From the NCBI RefSeq assembly GCF_009727055.1, contig NC_052349.1, positions 90,670,514 to 90,734,513 of the forward strand: 64,000 nucleotides of DNA, written 5' to 3'. A program made the position numbers and the translations under genes. The notes beneath the pieces are model-generated. The model made no database searches. It was not told where the DNA came from and was given only the letters and a program-made list of their open reading frames with translations. The stretch is from Benincasa hispida (Eukaryota; Streptophyta; Magnoliopsida; Cucurbitales; Cucurbitaceae). The number at the start of each line of letters is the position of its first letter. Positions within the stretch are counted from its first letter, which is position 1. This document shows positions 34,460 to 47,800 of the stretch, one piece after another.

Positions 34460-36384
34460 CCATGAAGGACTAGGGACTGTGAAGTCCGATGTGGAAGCAC
34501 AGATCGTGTCCGAATTTTAAATTTCGCAATGAATTAAAATACAGCTGAACATTGTGCATATCAAACCATTTTACAACATGATTTTGAATTAAATAGAGAA
34601 TGAAGATTGGGGTTTAGAATTTTACTTACCCTAGAAGAAAAAATTAATCTTCATGAATTCCTTCTAATTGATCACGAACTCTCTGATTGAAACTCAAATA
34701 GAACCTTCTCTTTAGGGGTTGAGAATTAACAGGAGTTGTGTGGGCTCTGTTGATTTTTGGGAGGGGGAGAAAGATTTTTTTTTAGAGGAGAATATTTTGG
34801 GAGAATTACGTTGGGAGAATCTCACACACAGGCCTTCTGTGATCTCCTCAGTGGAGAAGATGAAAAACGTAAAACCAAGTTCCACTCCCACACGATTTTT
34901 ACTGAGAGTATTAAGGGGAAGAAAGTTGTAACTTCCTCTTTTTAAATTAAAATTTAATTTAATTTGATTTAATAAAATATATATAATAACCAACTTATTA
35001 TATATATATAACTATATATTTATATCAATATAACACATAACCTATAGTTTAGGTTATATCAAATATAATATAATCTATAGTTCTAAAACTTTCAATAATT
35101 CATGGTATAAATCAAATTTATATTAAATTTAATTATACGAATCTAATTCATATAACTAATATTTGAATCATATTCAAATATTTAATTCATCTCAAAATAA
35201 ATTCTATATTATAATGTATCAAATAAATTATATTAATTATATCACATATAATTAATTTAAATTAATTATATCATATATAATCAATCCCTCAATTAATTTG
35301 AACCATTCAAATTAATCCAAAATTAATTAATTCTTAGTAATCTTAGTTGAGCTACAGAAGGGATCTTATGGACCTGTAGATTGAAGCTCCAATAGTACTT
35401 GAATGATTAATTAGACTTGAATAATTAAATTACTCAATATTCATTAACTGTCAGTCACTCCACTAAAGACCGACAGTTGCACTCTTCGTACTATACATAT
35501 ACTTTTGTGTTCATTGGATATAACCAGCCAACAGTACGATGACCCTTCACAAATTGCTCGTAAGTACAAATGGCCAAAACTACCGTTTTTCCCTTTAGTT
35601 ACATCTAACTCATTAAGTCCATTGATCCCTCCAATGAACAATAAGTCATAGTCTAATTATGACCAAGTTCTTCTCGGGCCAGAAGAGGGTGTGGTCACAT
35701 TGTTCAAGTCTTGGAATCAGTCTTTAAGGGAGTAATTTATCTATTTACCCCAACATTAGAGAAAGAGTAAATTCCGTCTTGTGTAGTTGTGTTCCCAACT
35801 CTCCAATCAGACGAATCCCCAAAATGGTAGGCATATTGAGTCGGCGAGCTGGTCACTCTCACCCACAAAACAAAAAACCGCCTTCATAGGCAGGAGTTCA
35901 TGACTCACTCAAGATTCAGGTTATGTCACTTATGATCATCCTGGTGAAATGTAAGTCTCTATTATTAATTGCGTCATATAATGAGACTATTCATTTCATA
36001 ATTCAGTCTTATACAAACTCTTTTGTATAGAACACCTCTGCTCACATGTCTCTACATGGATGATTAGGATCATATCATTTGTAGAATTTTACAAAAATTG
36101 TAACATCTACAAAGTGGGTCATATTCGTAGTATCACCAAGATAAGGTATCCAATCTTATCCATCTACTACAGACCATTTAAGACTTAAAAATGATCCACT
36201 TGTATGTCTCTACATACATGTTCAAGCTATAAAAGATAACCTTGGATGTCAGTTTATTGGTTTTGTGGGTTAATACTACTAAATGTCAAATAAAATACCT
36301 CAAATTTTATTAAATAAATAAATTATTTGTACATTATAATTACAAACTATAGAACCCACGAAATGTAGGGCATCAACCCCAACA
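34460..36384 (-). repeat. 5' LTR of copia remnant H
   Basis: The right end reads CATCAACCCCAACA (LTR start on the minus strand). The standard blocks follow in reverse order, including ACTGTCAGTCACTCCACTAA near 35448 and the GTGTGGTCACATTGTTCAAG block near 35689. The left end lies near 34460-34490 (GAAGTCCGATGTGGAAGCAC). The short open frames inside are repeat-derived. Confidence 0.65.
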
Positions 36385-37202
36385 ATCCATACATTCTAAC
36401 TATATATTATAACAATTATAATATAAATGATGCATGTTAATGTTATTAATACATGCAATCATATATTATAACTCTTATATTATATGATGCATAAGCATGC
36501 TTTAATTAAATCATGCAACTATATTATAACATTTATAATATTCATGATGCATGAATAATTTATAACCTATGGTGAGATTTTCACTATATGATATACATTA
36601 TGAAATATATTATAAAATAAATCATACATTCAATGCATAAAAAAATAAACAAACACATTTTGGACGGGGATTAGCTTCCACACAATTAATTACATTAATA
36701 TAACATTTATATGAACTTAATTAATTAAAAAAACTAATTATTACAATAAAAAAAAGTAGATGAACTGCCTAGACCGAACCAACAACTCGAATCGTTGGCG
36801 AACTGAACCACCCACGCGAACCGCTGGAAAATCGGCCCAAACGTGTTGTGACACTATGGAAATTGCTTTCTGCCATCATGTCGAAGCACAGCAATGCTAA
36901 GGGTACAGCGTCGCAAACCATTCTGTATAGCAGATGTCTACTTCAAATTTCTCCCTTTTTTGGTCCCGTAAACTCCAGATCTTCGCCGGAAAAATTCACA
37001 TATGATCCGACTATAAATTTACAGACTCGATTGCAATAATGCCCAAAAACAAAAGGATAAAAAAAGTGAAATAAGCAGTAAAACGAAAAAATCCCCAACG
37101 TGCAAACCCCACATTCATTAACATAAATGCAGTAACAAAACAGTACCTATCATAACTCTGAATTTATTTCTCGAAAATAAAAAATTGTTACTAAAAAACC
37201 TT
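36385..37202 (-). repeat. Noncoding leader of copia copy D
   Basis: On the minus strand the leader starts next to the primer-binding site at 37203 and runs left. It contains TTATAACATTTATAATATTC and similar AT palindromes next to ATGCATG words (36390-36620), which match the leader of F at 43230-43575. The leader ends abruptly at the LTR of H, so the rest of D is missing or displaced. Confidence 0.55.
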
Positions 37203-37216
37203 GCTCTAATACCAAT
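37203..37216 (-). promoter_or_regulatory. Primer-binding site of copia copy D
   Basis: On the minus strand TTGGTATTAGAGC lies directly after the LTR end CCTTCA. It matches, with one change, the TGGTATCAGAGC site complementary to the 3' end of initiator Met tRNA used by plant copia elements. Confidence 0.75.
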
Positions 37217-38724
37217 TGAAGGTTTGTGAAAACCTAGGGAAGCGTGATCGAATCCCAATTTTAGTTTTTTTCACAGAAACGTAAAATTACAGAGACAGAA
37301 ACATTATACATTTGAAGTAACAACATGCTTAAAACAAGAAAGAAGAGGGAATTAAGGCTAGGATAATACTTACTCTTGAAGTCACATTTTTATTTATTTA
37401 TTTATTTTGTATCCTTCTCTTGATCACGAACAATTCAAAAAATCCATGGATCACAAACTCTCCAAAAATAGCAACTTAAAGATCCAATTTTGAACACCAC
37501 CACAAAGGAAACCAAGGTATTCTCTTAAGGGTTGAAAATCACGGGAATGATGGGCTTCATAAGATACTTTGTTTTGGGAGTGGGATTAAGAATTTTGAGA
37601 GGAATTCTTTTCTCAGAGATGGATTTTTGGGAAGACAAATTTTGAGAGGAATTCTTTTCTAAATTTAAAAGACAAATTTTCAATTAAATTTAATAAAATA
37701 TAATTATATGTTAACTAACTTATCATATTATATAAATTATACTATATGTTATATCTAATATAACATATAACCTATAGTTTATATTATATCAAATATAATA
37801 TAACTTATAGTTTGAATTCTCTCAATAAACCTATGGTTATTTAATATAAATCAAATTCATATTATATTTAACCTATAATTTTCATATGAATCCAATTCAT
37901 ATAATTAATATTTGAATCATATTCAAATATTTATTTCCTCTCAAATTAAACTTTATACTATAATATATCAAATACATTATATTAATTTTATCACATATAA
38001 TTAATTTACATTAATTATATCATATATAATTAGTTCCCTCAATTAATTCGAACAATTCAAATTAACTCAAAATTAACTTGATTCTCAATAATTATAGTTG
38101 AGATACCAAGGGGACCTTATGGATCTATAGATTGAAGCTCCAATGTGCTAGATTGAAATCCCAAGCACGGTGCAAAAACATCCAGACCATTTTCAAATTT
38201 TAATGACAAAATAACTTTAGAATCCCTTACTTTCGTTGACGACTTTGGATGACTTCACCAATTTCTGGGGTCTACGATCTTGATTCCTCTGCTGAAAATC
38301 AAGTGATCACCACCAAAATGGTTTTACCTATTCTTCTTGCTCTAGTGAGGTGGAAGGAGAAGCCAAGAGAGAATTTCTACACATCATTTTCTTCCATAAT
38401 GGAGAGAAAATTAACTAGAGAGGGAGGAGGAGGTTGGGAGAAGATCTCTCCCGCTCCTCTATATCTTCCCATGTTGGGGAATTTGTTATAACAAAAAAAA
38501 TGAAAATTCATTATTTATGTAACCAATAAATTAAATTAAATAACAATAAATTCATTTAATTTAACAAATAAATTAAATCAAAATTTAATTTATTAAAATA
38601 AATAAAATAATTATTAATTAATAATAATTAAATATCTCATATTTAATCAAATGTGCATTAGAATCATATTCTAATACATTCTTCTCTCATAACCTATAGT
38701 TTTAATTCAATTAATTTAATTAAA

Positions 38725-38800
38725 TCAAATTTAATTAATTAATTAATTAATTCTCCAATTAATTAATTAATTAATTAATTCTCCAATTAATTAATAATTA
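38725..38800. repeat. (AATT)n-type simple repeat
   Basis: Two runs of repeated TTAA/AATT tetranucleotides are separated by CTCC. They lie inside solo LTR E. Confidence 0.9.
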
Positions 38801-39976
38801 AATTAAATATCACATATTTAATTTAACCTTATTATTGAATCATATTCAATTATGTTTTCTCTCATATTACCTATAGTTTTAATGTGCATCTAATGTGCAT
38901 TAATTTTAACATATAGTTTTAATATGAACTCTATTCATATTTAATTTAATATTTAAACTCCTTCAAATATTTAATTATCCCCTAAATTAATTTCTGAATC
39001 AAATTCAAAATAAATTTATATTATAATGTATCACCATACATTATATTCTTTCCCTTAGTAAATTTGAACATTTCAAATTAATTTAATTATCTTAATACCC
39101 TTTATGAGCTACCAATGAGGCTTAATGGATCTATAAATCAGAAGCTCCAACGAGATGAGATTAATTGGCTAAACTCATTAACCAAGTTAATCAATATTTC
39201 TTAACTGTGGGTACACTTCACTATAGATCCACAGTTGCACTCTTCTCAGTGTAGATATATTTTCATGTTTATAGATATTGACCAATGACAGCAAGTTAGT
39301 CCTTCACGAATGTTCATAACACCAGCTGGGTCAAATTACCATTTTACCCCTGATTTACCTCTGTATCCTTAAGTACTAATGCTCATTTAATGAACAAACT
39401 ATTTATGGTCCAACCATTAAACAAAAATCCCTCTCAAGCTAGTGAGAGGTTAGGGCCATTTGTTTAATGAACACTCATTTACTTACACTAAAGTTGGGAA
39501 GGAGTGAATTCCATCTTGTGAAATTATGTTCCCAGCTCCCCGTTTGATCTTATCCTAGAAATGGTAGGCTTATTGAATTGGCGAACTGGTCACTCTCACC
39601 ATACAAATCAAAGGACAATCCCTCGTGAACAAGAGACCATAATCCACTCAGGATTGAGACTAATTTGCCTATGTTATTTTTAGTGAAATAAAAATCTAAC
39701 TAGTCAACAGAATTACATCTAAATGTTACTATTTCATGGTTTGGTTTTATGCTAACTCATTGCATAAGATACCTTCACTCACATGTCCCCTACACGAATG
39801 TGTTGGATCATTGCATTTGTATCAAATATAAAATGAGTCGTATCCATAGTGTTACCAGGATAAGATACCCACCTTATCCATATACTATAGACCTTTTAGG
39901 TTATATCTTAAACATTGATCCTCGTATGTCTCCACATATAGTTCAAGGCTTATACAACAGTCTAGGATGTTAGTTT

Positions 39977-42135
39977 TATTGGGATTGGTGTCTTAATTCT
40001 CCCGTAGTCTCGTTGTTTTGTAAAGATACACATTGTTTAATGAATAAAATAAGTGTTATTTAATTCTTGCATTTACTCATATCCAATGAAAAAAGCTCCT
40101 TGGTTATCTTATGTGAACTTAAGCATGTATATGTGATATACAAGTGGATCATGCCTTAAGTGATCACCTAAATAGGTTTGTAGTATAAGGATTAAGGTGG
40201 GATACCTGATCCTGTTGACACTACGGACATGACCCACTTTGTAGAGGTTTGCAAGTGCTGTAAACTACTACAGATAGTAGATCCTGACCATTCATGTGGA
40301 GACGTGCGAATGGGGGTGTCCTATGCAAAGAGTTTGTATAAGACCTGGGCCACGAGATTACTAGACTCTGTATATAACATCGTTGATACTAGAGACTTAC
40401 ATCTCACCCAAACGACCATAGGTAACAAGACCTTAATCCTGAGTGTTTTGAGAACTCCTACCTTTGAGGGCGGTCCTTTGATTAGTATGGGTGAGATGGC
40501 TAGATTGCCAACTAAACATGCCTACCTTTTTGAGGACTTGTCTGATCTGGGAGTCGAAAACTCAATCCACAAGATGATATTCACTCCTTTCCTGAAGTAA
40601 GGATAAGTAGAGAGATTGCTCCCTTAAGGGCTGATTTCAGGGCTTGAACATAGTGTTCACAACTTCTCTTTGGATGAGAGGACTCAATCATAGTAGGACT
40701 ATGACTTATGTTCATTAGAGGGATCAGTGGTACTTAAGAAGTTAGATGTAACTACAGGGGCATAATGGTTATTGGCCCAGTTGTACTTACAAGTGATCTG
40801 TGAAGGGTTGTCACACTTCTGATTGGTTAAGATGGACACATAATATATATGTGGTAAGAAGAGTTCAGCTGTCAGTCTTTAGTGGAGTTTCTGGAAGTCA
40901 ACAGATGGTGGATCCCGTGACTAAAGAGTTTAGTCAGTTATTCACGTACGGTTTGAGCTTCGAGTTACAGGTCCATAAGGTCCCCTTGGTAGCTCAATGG
41001 ATTCAGTTGAGGATCAGTTCTTGGTGTTGATTTAAAATGTTCAAACTGACAAGAGGTATTTTGATTATATATGATATAATCGGTATGATGTATGAGATAC
41101 ATCTAGTAGAGGATTAATGTAAATGAGATTTACATTAAATACAATGGAATAAAAAAAGAACTATGGTTTATATGTTTCATAATATTAAAACTATAGGTTA
41201 TAAATATAGTATGATAAGTTGGTTATCATTTATATTTATAATAATATTAATTATTGGATAATTAATTCTTTTTCTTTATTAACAAATTGAGTGCGAGGTT
41301 ATTGGTGGTTCATGGTAACCATGAGATAAAAGAAAAATGGTTTTCTTAATTTTAGTAAGTTTTAGTAAATTTTTACATGAGGTTGAAAAATTGTTTTGAG
41401 ATTCTCTCTCAGAAAAATATCTCACGAAAGCTTGTCAAGTAAATATAGATTTACTAAGCGACAGCTTGGGCGAGCTAAACGATCGTGCAATATTTACTAA
41501 GCGACAGCTTGCCTAAAGTAAACGATCGTGTAGTGTTTATAACGATAGACACTAAGCTATGCAATGAGCTAAACGATCGCTCAGCTTTTGCTAGACGATC
41601 ACTTAGCTTTAGCTAAACGATTGGGCATCGACCTATACGACAGGTCTCCGCCATCTCCCACTTGCTCAATTGTGTACACAATTGTTCATTCCTTCTTCGT
41701 CTGCCTCATTCCAAGTCCACACAGAGCCCACCCTCTGGATTCTCACACCGAGAATACCAAGGTAACCTTCTTGGCGGTGTTTTATTGAACTCGACACCGT
41801 CGAGGTTCTGTGGAGGTCGTTCATGTTGCTGAGGAGTTCGTGACCGAGGCGCTCCTTGAGGACAAGCACAAAGTGTTCGTGCAATGTGGCGGTCGTGTTG
41901 TTCGAGCGTTCGAGGTTGCTGTGTTCGAGCATTCGTGAGCAAAGAGCGTGGAGACGAGTCTACAAATGTTTGTAGCTTTCGCCTTGTTCATTTGTAGTGT
42001 TCATGCTGTAATTTCTGAAGATTGCATAACTGTATGTTTTGTTTACGACTGTAATTTGTAATGTTCATTCATGACTGTAATTTGGAATGATCTTTTTTCC
42101 GCTGCTTATGGAAATCTTGAGTTCGATTTCCTTCA
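39977..42135 (+). repeat. 5' LTR of element F
   Basis: It begins TATTGGGATTGG, a mutated form of the TGTTGAGATTGG start of the 3' LTR, and ends CCTTCA. It contains the family blocks (ACAAGTGGATCATGCC, CATGACCCACTTTGTAGAGG, GGGATCAGTGGTACTTAAG) and near the end the ACGATCG array. Several open frames of 60-120 codons in it are chance frames. Confidence 0.85.
41455..41645 (+). repeat. ACGATCG array in the 5' LTR of F
   Basis: Repeated words such as AAACGATCGTGCAA, AAACGATCGTGTAG, AAACGATCGCTCAG and GACGATCACTTAG follow each other at about 20-40 bases. They alternate with TAAGCGACAGCTTG, which is itself partly palindromic. The same array, with substitutions, is in the 3' LTR at about 49720-49905. 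Confidence 0.8.
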
Positions 42136-42136
42136 A

Positions 42137-42150
42137 TTGGTATCAGAGCC
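42137..42150 (+). promoter_or_regulatory. Primer-binding site of element F
   Basis: TTGGTATCAGAGCC begins one base after the LTR end. TGGTATCAGAGCC is the standard complement of the 3' end of plant initiator Met tRNA, used to prime minus-strand DNA synthesis in copia elements. Confidence 0.92.
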
Positions 42151-42469
42151 AGGTTGTTCTGATATTCCAAATTACAACTCTGTTTTGAACTCATTTTACA
42201 GTCGCGGTGAGTTTCTACATTTGTGGTTAATCGTTTTCTGCATTTGTGGTTGAGTTGATGAATGTTTCGGGGTTAAATTGCCTTTTGTTAAAGTTTTCTG
42301 TATTACAAAATGTTAATTTGTAAAGGCCCCTGTGTTTTTGGGCGTAATTAACTTTGCAATCGAGTCTGTAATTCAAAAAGTTTGAGTTAGTCGAGTCATT
42401 CGTGATGAAGCTTCGAAGCATGGAGTGTGGTTCTCAACGAAGAAGAAGACCAAGCGTTGATCGTATCGT

Positions 42470-42960
42470 GTAGCCTCAGATAAACGATTGTTGGGATTTA
42501 ACTAAGCGATCGTTTAGATTTTTCTAGACGATCGTATAGTATTTTCTAAACAATCGTTTAGCTAATGCTAAGCAACGGGGTAAATCATTTACTCTATCAC
42601 GTAGCATTGGTTGCCCAATCGTGTAGGCTCTGGAGGTAGACGATCGTAGTGGGGGCATGTGATGATCGTCGTTTAGTAAAATGTGCACGCTAGACGATTG
42701 TGTAGTTAGCAAGCTTCATCGCTTAGTTATTACCTACACGATCGCACGTATGCGATACGGAAGCGCTAGCTAAGCGATCGCAGTCATTTAGACGATCGCG
42801 GAAGGCGGGCGTTGTGCGGAGCGCGCTAACCGGTCGCATACCTCAGGCTTCATCGCTTTGTACAAGGTATACAATCGTGTAGTAATAGCTAAACGATCGT
42901 TTAGATTTTTCTAAACGATCTGTATTAAATGCTAGAGATTGTTTAGCTTTGGGAGCGCTG
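42470..42960 (+). repeat. ACGATCG array in the leader of F
   Basis: About fifteen variants of TAAACGATCGTTTAG or TAGACGATCGTATAG in roughly 490 bases. Many are near-perfect palindromes. This is a second array, outside the LTR, of the same motif. It is one of the GC-richer, CpG-bearing parts of the element. Confidence 0.8.
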
Positions 42961-43224
42961 GTAAGTGATAGAATAAAGCATTTGTTTTATCGTGTAGATG
43001 ATCGCGGGGTACTCAGTACACGATGGTTGGAGACGAGATGCTTTGCCCGAACGGTTCAAGACCAGGTTCGCCTGTTTGAATCGGAGACTCCTTGTCTTTG
43101 TAATAGTTAGCTTTACCTTTTGTGTTTTTAAGGAAATTTTACCTGGATCATCAACATTGGTTTATTATACATGTGATGTATGGTACTTATATGCCAAAGT
43201 GTTTGTCATATAGTTAAAACCCAC

Positions 43225-43575
43225 CACCTTAGGTTGTGCAATTATTCATGCATCATGTATTATAAATGTTATAATCTAGCATGAAGAAATTACTTGAAAG
43301 CATGCGTATGCATTATGAAATATAAGAGTTATATTTTGCATGCAGTGAGCATTATCATGCATCATCTTTTTATTATAAGTGTTATAGTCTAAGGGTGAAT
43401 AGAAGCATGTTTTGCTTGTTTCATTGCTGTTTTTGTATAAGTATTATAAAAAAAGAAATAGCAATGAATGGACAATGCATTGAGCATGACACTTAGGCTG
43501 TTATAATCGTTATGAATGTCTTGCATGTGTTAGCTTAGCATTGTGGTTATGGTTTCCGTTTATAAGTGTTATAAA
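43225..43575 (+). repeat. Repeated TATAAGTGTTATA palindromes in the leader of F
   Basis: About six imperfect palindromes of the form TATAA-N-TGTTATA lie about 50-70 bases apart, each near an ATGCAT or GCATG word. The same pairing of words is found in minus orientation in the leader of D at 36390-36620, so it is a conserved trait of the family. Confidence 0.6.
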
Positions 43576-44899
43576 GGAAATTAGACCTAAAATCGATAAT
43601 TCAGAGTTACATGCGAACTTAGGATGAACTCAAGTTTTTTAAAAGGGTTTAAAAATTGGATTGAGATAGACCTAAGTTCCAGTGGTTCTAAAGAGTTTGT
43701 TAACCTAGATTAATCTTTTAAAATCGATTTAATAGGATTAAATTGGTTGGAATAAAAGATTGAATTTGTTGTAAACCTATCTATAAGGGACCTTTTGTCT
43801 AAAGCGGGCTCTGGCTAGGCTGGGGTTCTTAAGTTGACGGAAACGTAACACCCCTACCTGGGAATCTACCTGGAAAGGTGAATTTGATAGATTTTTAACA
43901 AGCATGCGATGATTTGGTCAAAGACTCCATTAAAGAGTTTAATGGATGATGATCAAAAGTTGTTTACCTTTTCAAGGTAAAAGTTACTCTTGGGCAAACC
44001 TAAAAGTCATTTAGTTAAAATCCTTAGCCGTGTTTTTTCTAAGTAAGCTAAACTCTAGGTTATAAAATACTCAATGGGAGAAAGAGGCGTATCAGATATG
44101 TCTATGATTCCACTCACGTTTCTCCCTGTATAGTCACACCGTGAGATTCATGCTTGGCCTCATGGTGCCCTGGATGCATCCCCCTTCAGATGGTGTTTAC
44201 ATGAGTCAATATCAAGGTGGGCTGAGAGAGTGTTTATAGTAAGTGGGTGAAGGGTGTGTGTCAACACGTCCTATGGTCTTTGTCATTGGTTCACACCGTG
44301 AGATCATTTTATACCTCCCTCGTGTCACCTTTGAGCGTCCCCTTTCGGATGAGTTTTGTGCAGTTGGTTAAGATCAAGGTGAACTCCAGAAATGAATAGG
44401 GTCACTTTAGGTTTTGCCCCAATCAGATTTTTTCCCTTCTGATTGGCCTTTTGGGACGGACCTCTAGGGCCTAAAATGGCGGGTCACACTTACGTGAGAT
44501 TGTTAAGAAAGTTAAGGATCTCTTGGCCAAATCAATGATGTCTAGTCATTATAGGAGCAAGAGTTGTTCTGGTATTAATGACTGGTTGAGATCTTCTCAA
44601 TTCAGAGGAAGGATAACTGACCTCCCTTTGGCGACTTTTGTCCTAAACCTTTGAAGCGTCATTGCAAAACGAGATGTCACACCGGGTTCATGTTAGTTTT
44701 GCTAAAACCTTATTGGATGTTGTTTTGTTTTTCAATGGGTATTTTCTTAAAACCTAACGTAGGTCAATGTGTTTTTCTTTTCAGCAACTCGTTAGTATTT
44801 CCGTTTAGTGCTTTTAAAATGATCGACTACTTATAGTGGAAAGAATCGTGTGAAACGAATTTCGTGACAAACGACCTCGATCCCACTACTCTCCAAAAG

Positions 44900-47800
44900 A
44901 GGAGACAAGACAGTAAATATGATTTATTGGTCTTGGAGACGTGTCTGGTAGAGAATAATGATTATGTCTAGATTCTAGATTCAGGTTCTACCAATCATTC
45001 AGTTCCTCTTACCAAGGATTCAGTTTCTGGCAAACGTTGCCACAGGGAGAGATGACTCTTCGAGTCGGTACTGGTGGGGTTGTTTCAGCTGTTGCTGTAA
45101 GCAGGCTAAAGTTATTTGTTGACAAGAAATGTTATCTGTTACTGGATAATGTTTTTGTAGTTCCTCATATTAAGATGAACTTAATCTCGGTTTCTTGTCT
45201 CATTGAACAAGGCTATACCGTCTATTTTTTTTTTTTAGAATAAAGTGTTTATTTTCAAGAATGGAATGGAGATTGGTTATGGTTCAATGGAAAATAACTT
45301 ATATGTACTAAGGTCGTTAGTCTTAAAAGCCTTGTTTAACACTGAAATATTCAGTACGGCAACAACAGCTAAAAGACCAAAGGTTTTTCCAAAGGAAAAT
45401 ACCCATCTTTGGCATCTTAGGTTAGGTCACATCAACCTCAATAGGATTGAGAAGTTGGTAAAAAGTGGACTTCTAAAGAGTTTAGAAGAAAACTCCTTGT
45501 CGGTATGTGAATCATACCTTGAAGGCAAGATAACCAAACAACTTTTTACTGGAAAAGGTAACAGAGCCTAAGAAGCCTTGGAGCTTGTACATTCAGACCT
45601 CTGTGGTCCGATGAATGTTAAAGCTCGAGGTGGGTATGAATATTTCATCTCTTTCATAGATGATTATTCAAGGTTCGGGTATTTCTACCTAATGCAACGT
45701 AAGTCTGAAGCCCTTGACAAGTTCAAGGAGTATAAGGTTGAGGTTGAAAACTTGTTAGGTAAGAAGATAAAAGCACTACAATCTGATCGTGGTAGAGAGT
45801 ATATGGACCTCCAATTCTAGAACTATGTTATAGAACATGGGATTGCATCCCAACTCTCGTCCCCTAGTATACCCCAACAGAATGGTGTATCAGAAAGGAG
45901 AAACAGAACCTTGTTGGACATGGTTCTATCTATGATGAGTTATGCTCATCTTCCAGACTCGTTTTGGGGTTATGCAGCGCAGACTCATATTATTTTCTGA
46001 ACAACGTTCCCTCGAAAAGTGTTTTTGAAACACTTTTTGAGTTATGGAGAGGCCGTAAAGGTAGTTTACGCCACTTTAGGATTTGGGGCTATCCGGCACA
46101 TGTGTTTGTGACTAACCCGAAGAAGTTGGAACCGCGTTCGAAGGTTTGCCTCTTTGTAGGCTACTTCAAGGAAACGAGAGGTGGATACTTTTATGATCCA
46201 AGTGAGAACAAAGTGTTTGTTTCCCCAAATTCTATCTTCTTGGAAGAAGACCACATGAAGAATCATAAGCCATGAAGTAAGCTCGTTTTACGTGAGATCT
46301 CTAGTGAGATTGAGACTGCTGAAGGTTCAACAAGAGTTGTTGAACAGCCCAACAAATCAACAAGAGATGTTGAGGTCGGGACGTCTAGTCAACCAGCTCA
46401 AGAGTTGAGACTACATCGACGTAATGGGAGGGTTATGAACCCACTAGATCGCTACATGAGTTTGATTGAAGCCCAAAACATCATTACAAATGATGGGGTT
46501 GAGGATCCATTGTCTTTTAAGAAAGCAATGAAGTATGTTGACAAAAATGAATGGGTTAAGGCTATGAACCAGGAAATGAAGTCTATGTACTTCAATAACG
46601 TCTGGGAGCTTGTTGATCTACCTGATGGGGTAAGACCTATTGGGTGTAAGTGGATCTATAAGCGAAAGAGGGGTGTAGATGGAAAGGTGCAAACCTTTAA
46701 GGCTAGACTCGTGGCATAGGGTTATACCTAGGCCGATGGAGTTGACTATGAGGAAACTTTCTCACTTGTTGTCATGCTGAAGTCTATCAGGATTCTTCTG
46801 TCCATAGCCACATTTTATGATTATGAAATTTGAAAAATGGACGTCAAGACTGCCTTTCTTAATGGTAATCTTGAGGAGACCATCTATATGACTCAACCAG
46901 AGGGGTTCATAGTTCCAGATCAAGAGCAAAGAGTTTGCAAGCTTAATAGGTCCATTTATAGGCTGAAACAAGCATCTAGATCTTGGAACATCAAATTTGA
47001 CACTGCTGTCAAGTCGTTTGGCTTTGATCAAAACGTTGATGAGCCTTGTGTTTACAAGAAGATCATCAACAACTCAGTAGCTTTCCTGGTACTATATATG
47101 GATGATATCTTACTCATTGGGAATGATGTAGGGTATCTGACTAACATTAAGAAGTGGCTAGCTATCCAGTTCCAAATGAAAGATTTGGGTGAGGCACAGT
47201 ATGTTCTAGGGATCCAGATCTTTCGGGATCGCAAGAACAAACTGTTAGCCATATCTCAGGCATCGTACATTGATCAAATGTTGATCAGGTACAAGGTGCA
47301 GGATTCCAAGAGGGGTTTTTTACCCTTCAGGCATTGAATCGTTTTGTCTAAGGATCAATGTCCTAAGACACCTCGAGAGATTGAGGAGATGAGATGGATT
47401 CCCTATGCTTCTGTTGTAGGAAGCTTAATGTATGCAATGTTGTGTACTAGACTCGACATTTGTTATGCAGTAGGAATTGTCAATCGGTATCAGTCCAATC
47501 CAGGATTTGATCACTAGACGGCAGTCAAAACGATCCTCAAGTATCTTCGGATAACGAGGAACTACATGCTTGTGTATGGAGATAAAGATCTGATCCTTAT
47601 AGGATACACGGACTCTGACTTTTAGACCGATCGAGATTCTCATAAATCAATATCGAGGTCAGTGTTTACTCTGAATGGAGGGGTTGTAGTCTGGCGAAGC
47701 ATCAAGTAAGGATGCATCGCGAACTCCACTATAGAAGCCGAATACGTAACGACTTGTGAAGGAGCTAAGGAGACTGTTTGGTTGAGGAAATTCCTTTCAG

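Larger units (their letters stand above)
28795..36384 (-). mobile_element. Copia element H (minus strand), internally deleted and interrupted by LTR C
   Basis: Reading right to left gives the order of a copia element: 5' LTR (36384 to about 34460), a leader without genes (about 34450-33430), a gag fragment (31010-30640), then GAG-preintegrase and integrase (about 29860-29200), the RNase H tail (about 29190-29020), a short tail region, and the first 90 bases of a 3' LTR (28886-28795). LTR C on the opposite strand sits between leader and gag. The reverse transcriptase is missing. The 5' LTR starts TGTTGGGGTTGATGCCC on the minus strand. The left end is truncated, so no target duplication can be checked. 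Confidence 0.6.
42151..44880 (+). repeat. Long noncoding leader of element F
   Basis: About 2.7 kb between the primer-binding site and the protease region. It holds an ACGATCG array (42470-42960), a set of AT-rich palindromes beside TGCATG words (43225-43575), and sequence with repeated GTGAGATT/TCACACCGTGAG words (44090-44360). No gag motif is readable in any frame, whereas a relative of this family (H) retains gag. Short open frames here lack domains. Confidence 0.65.

Noticed and set aside
40229..40600. 123-codon frame in the 5' LTR of F
   Set aside because: Lies wholly in LTR sequence; the matching part of the 3' LTR does not keep it open, and no domain is present.
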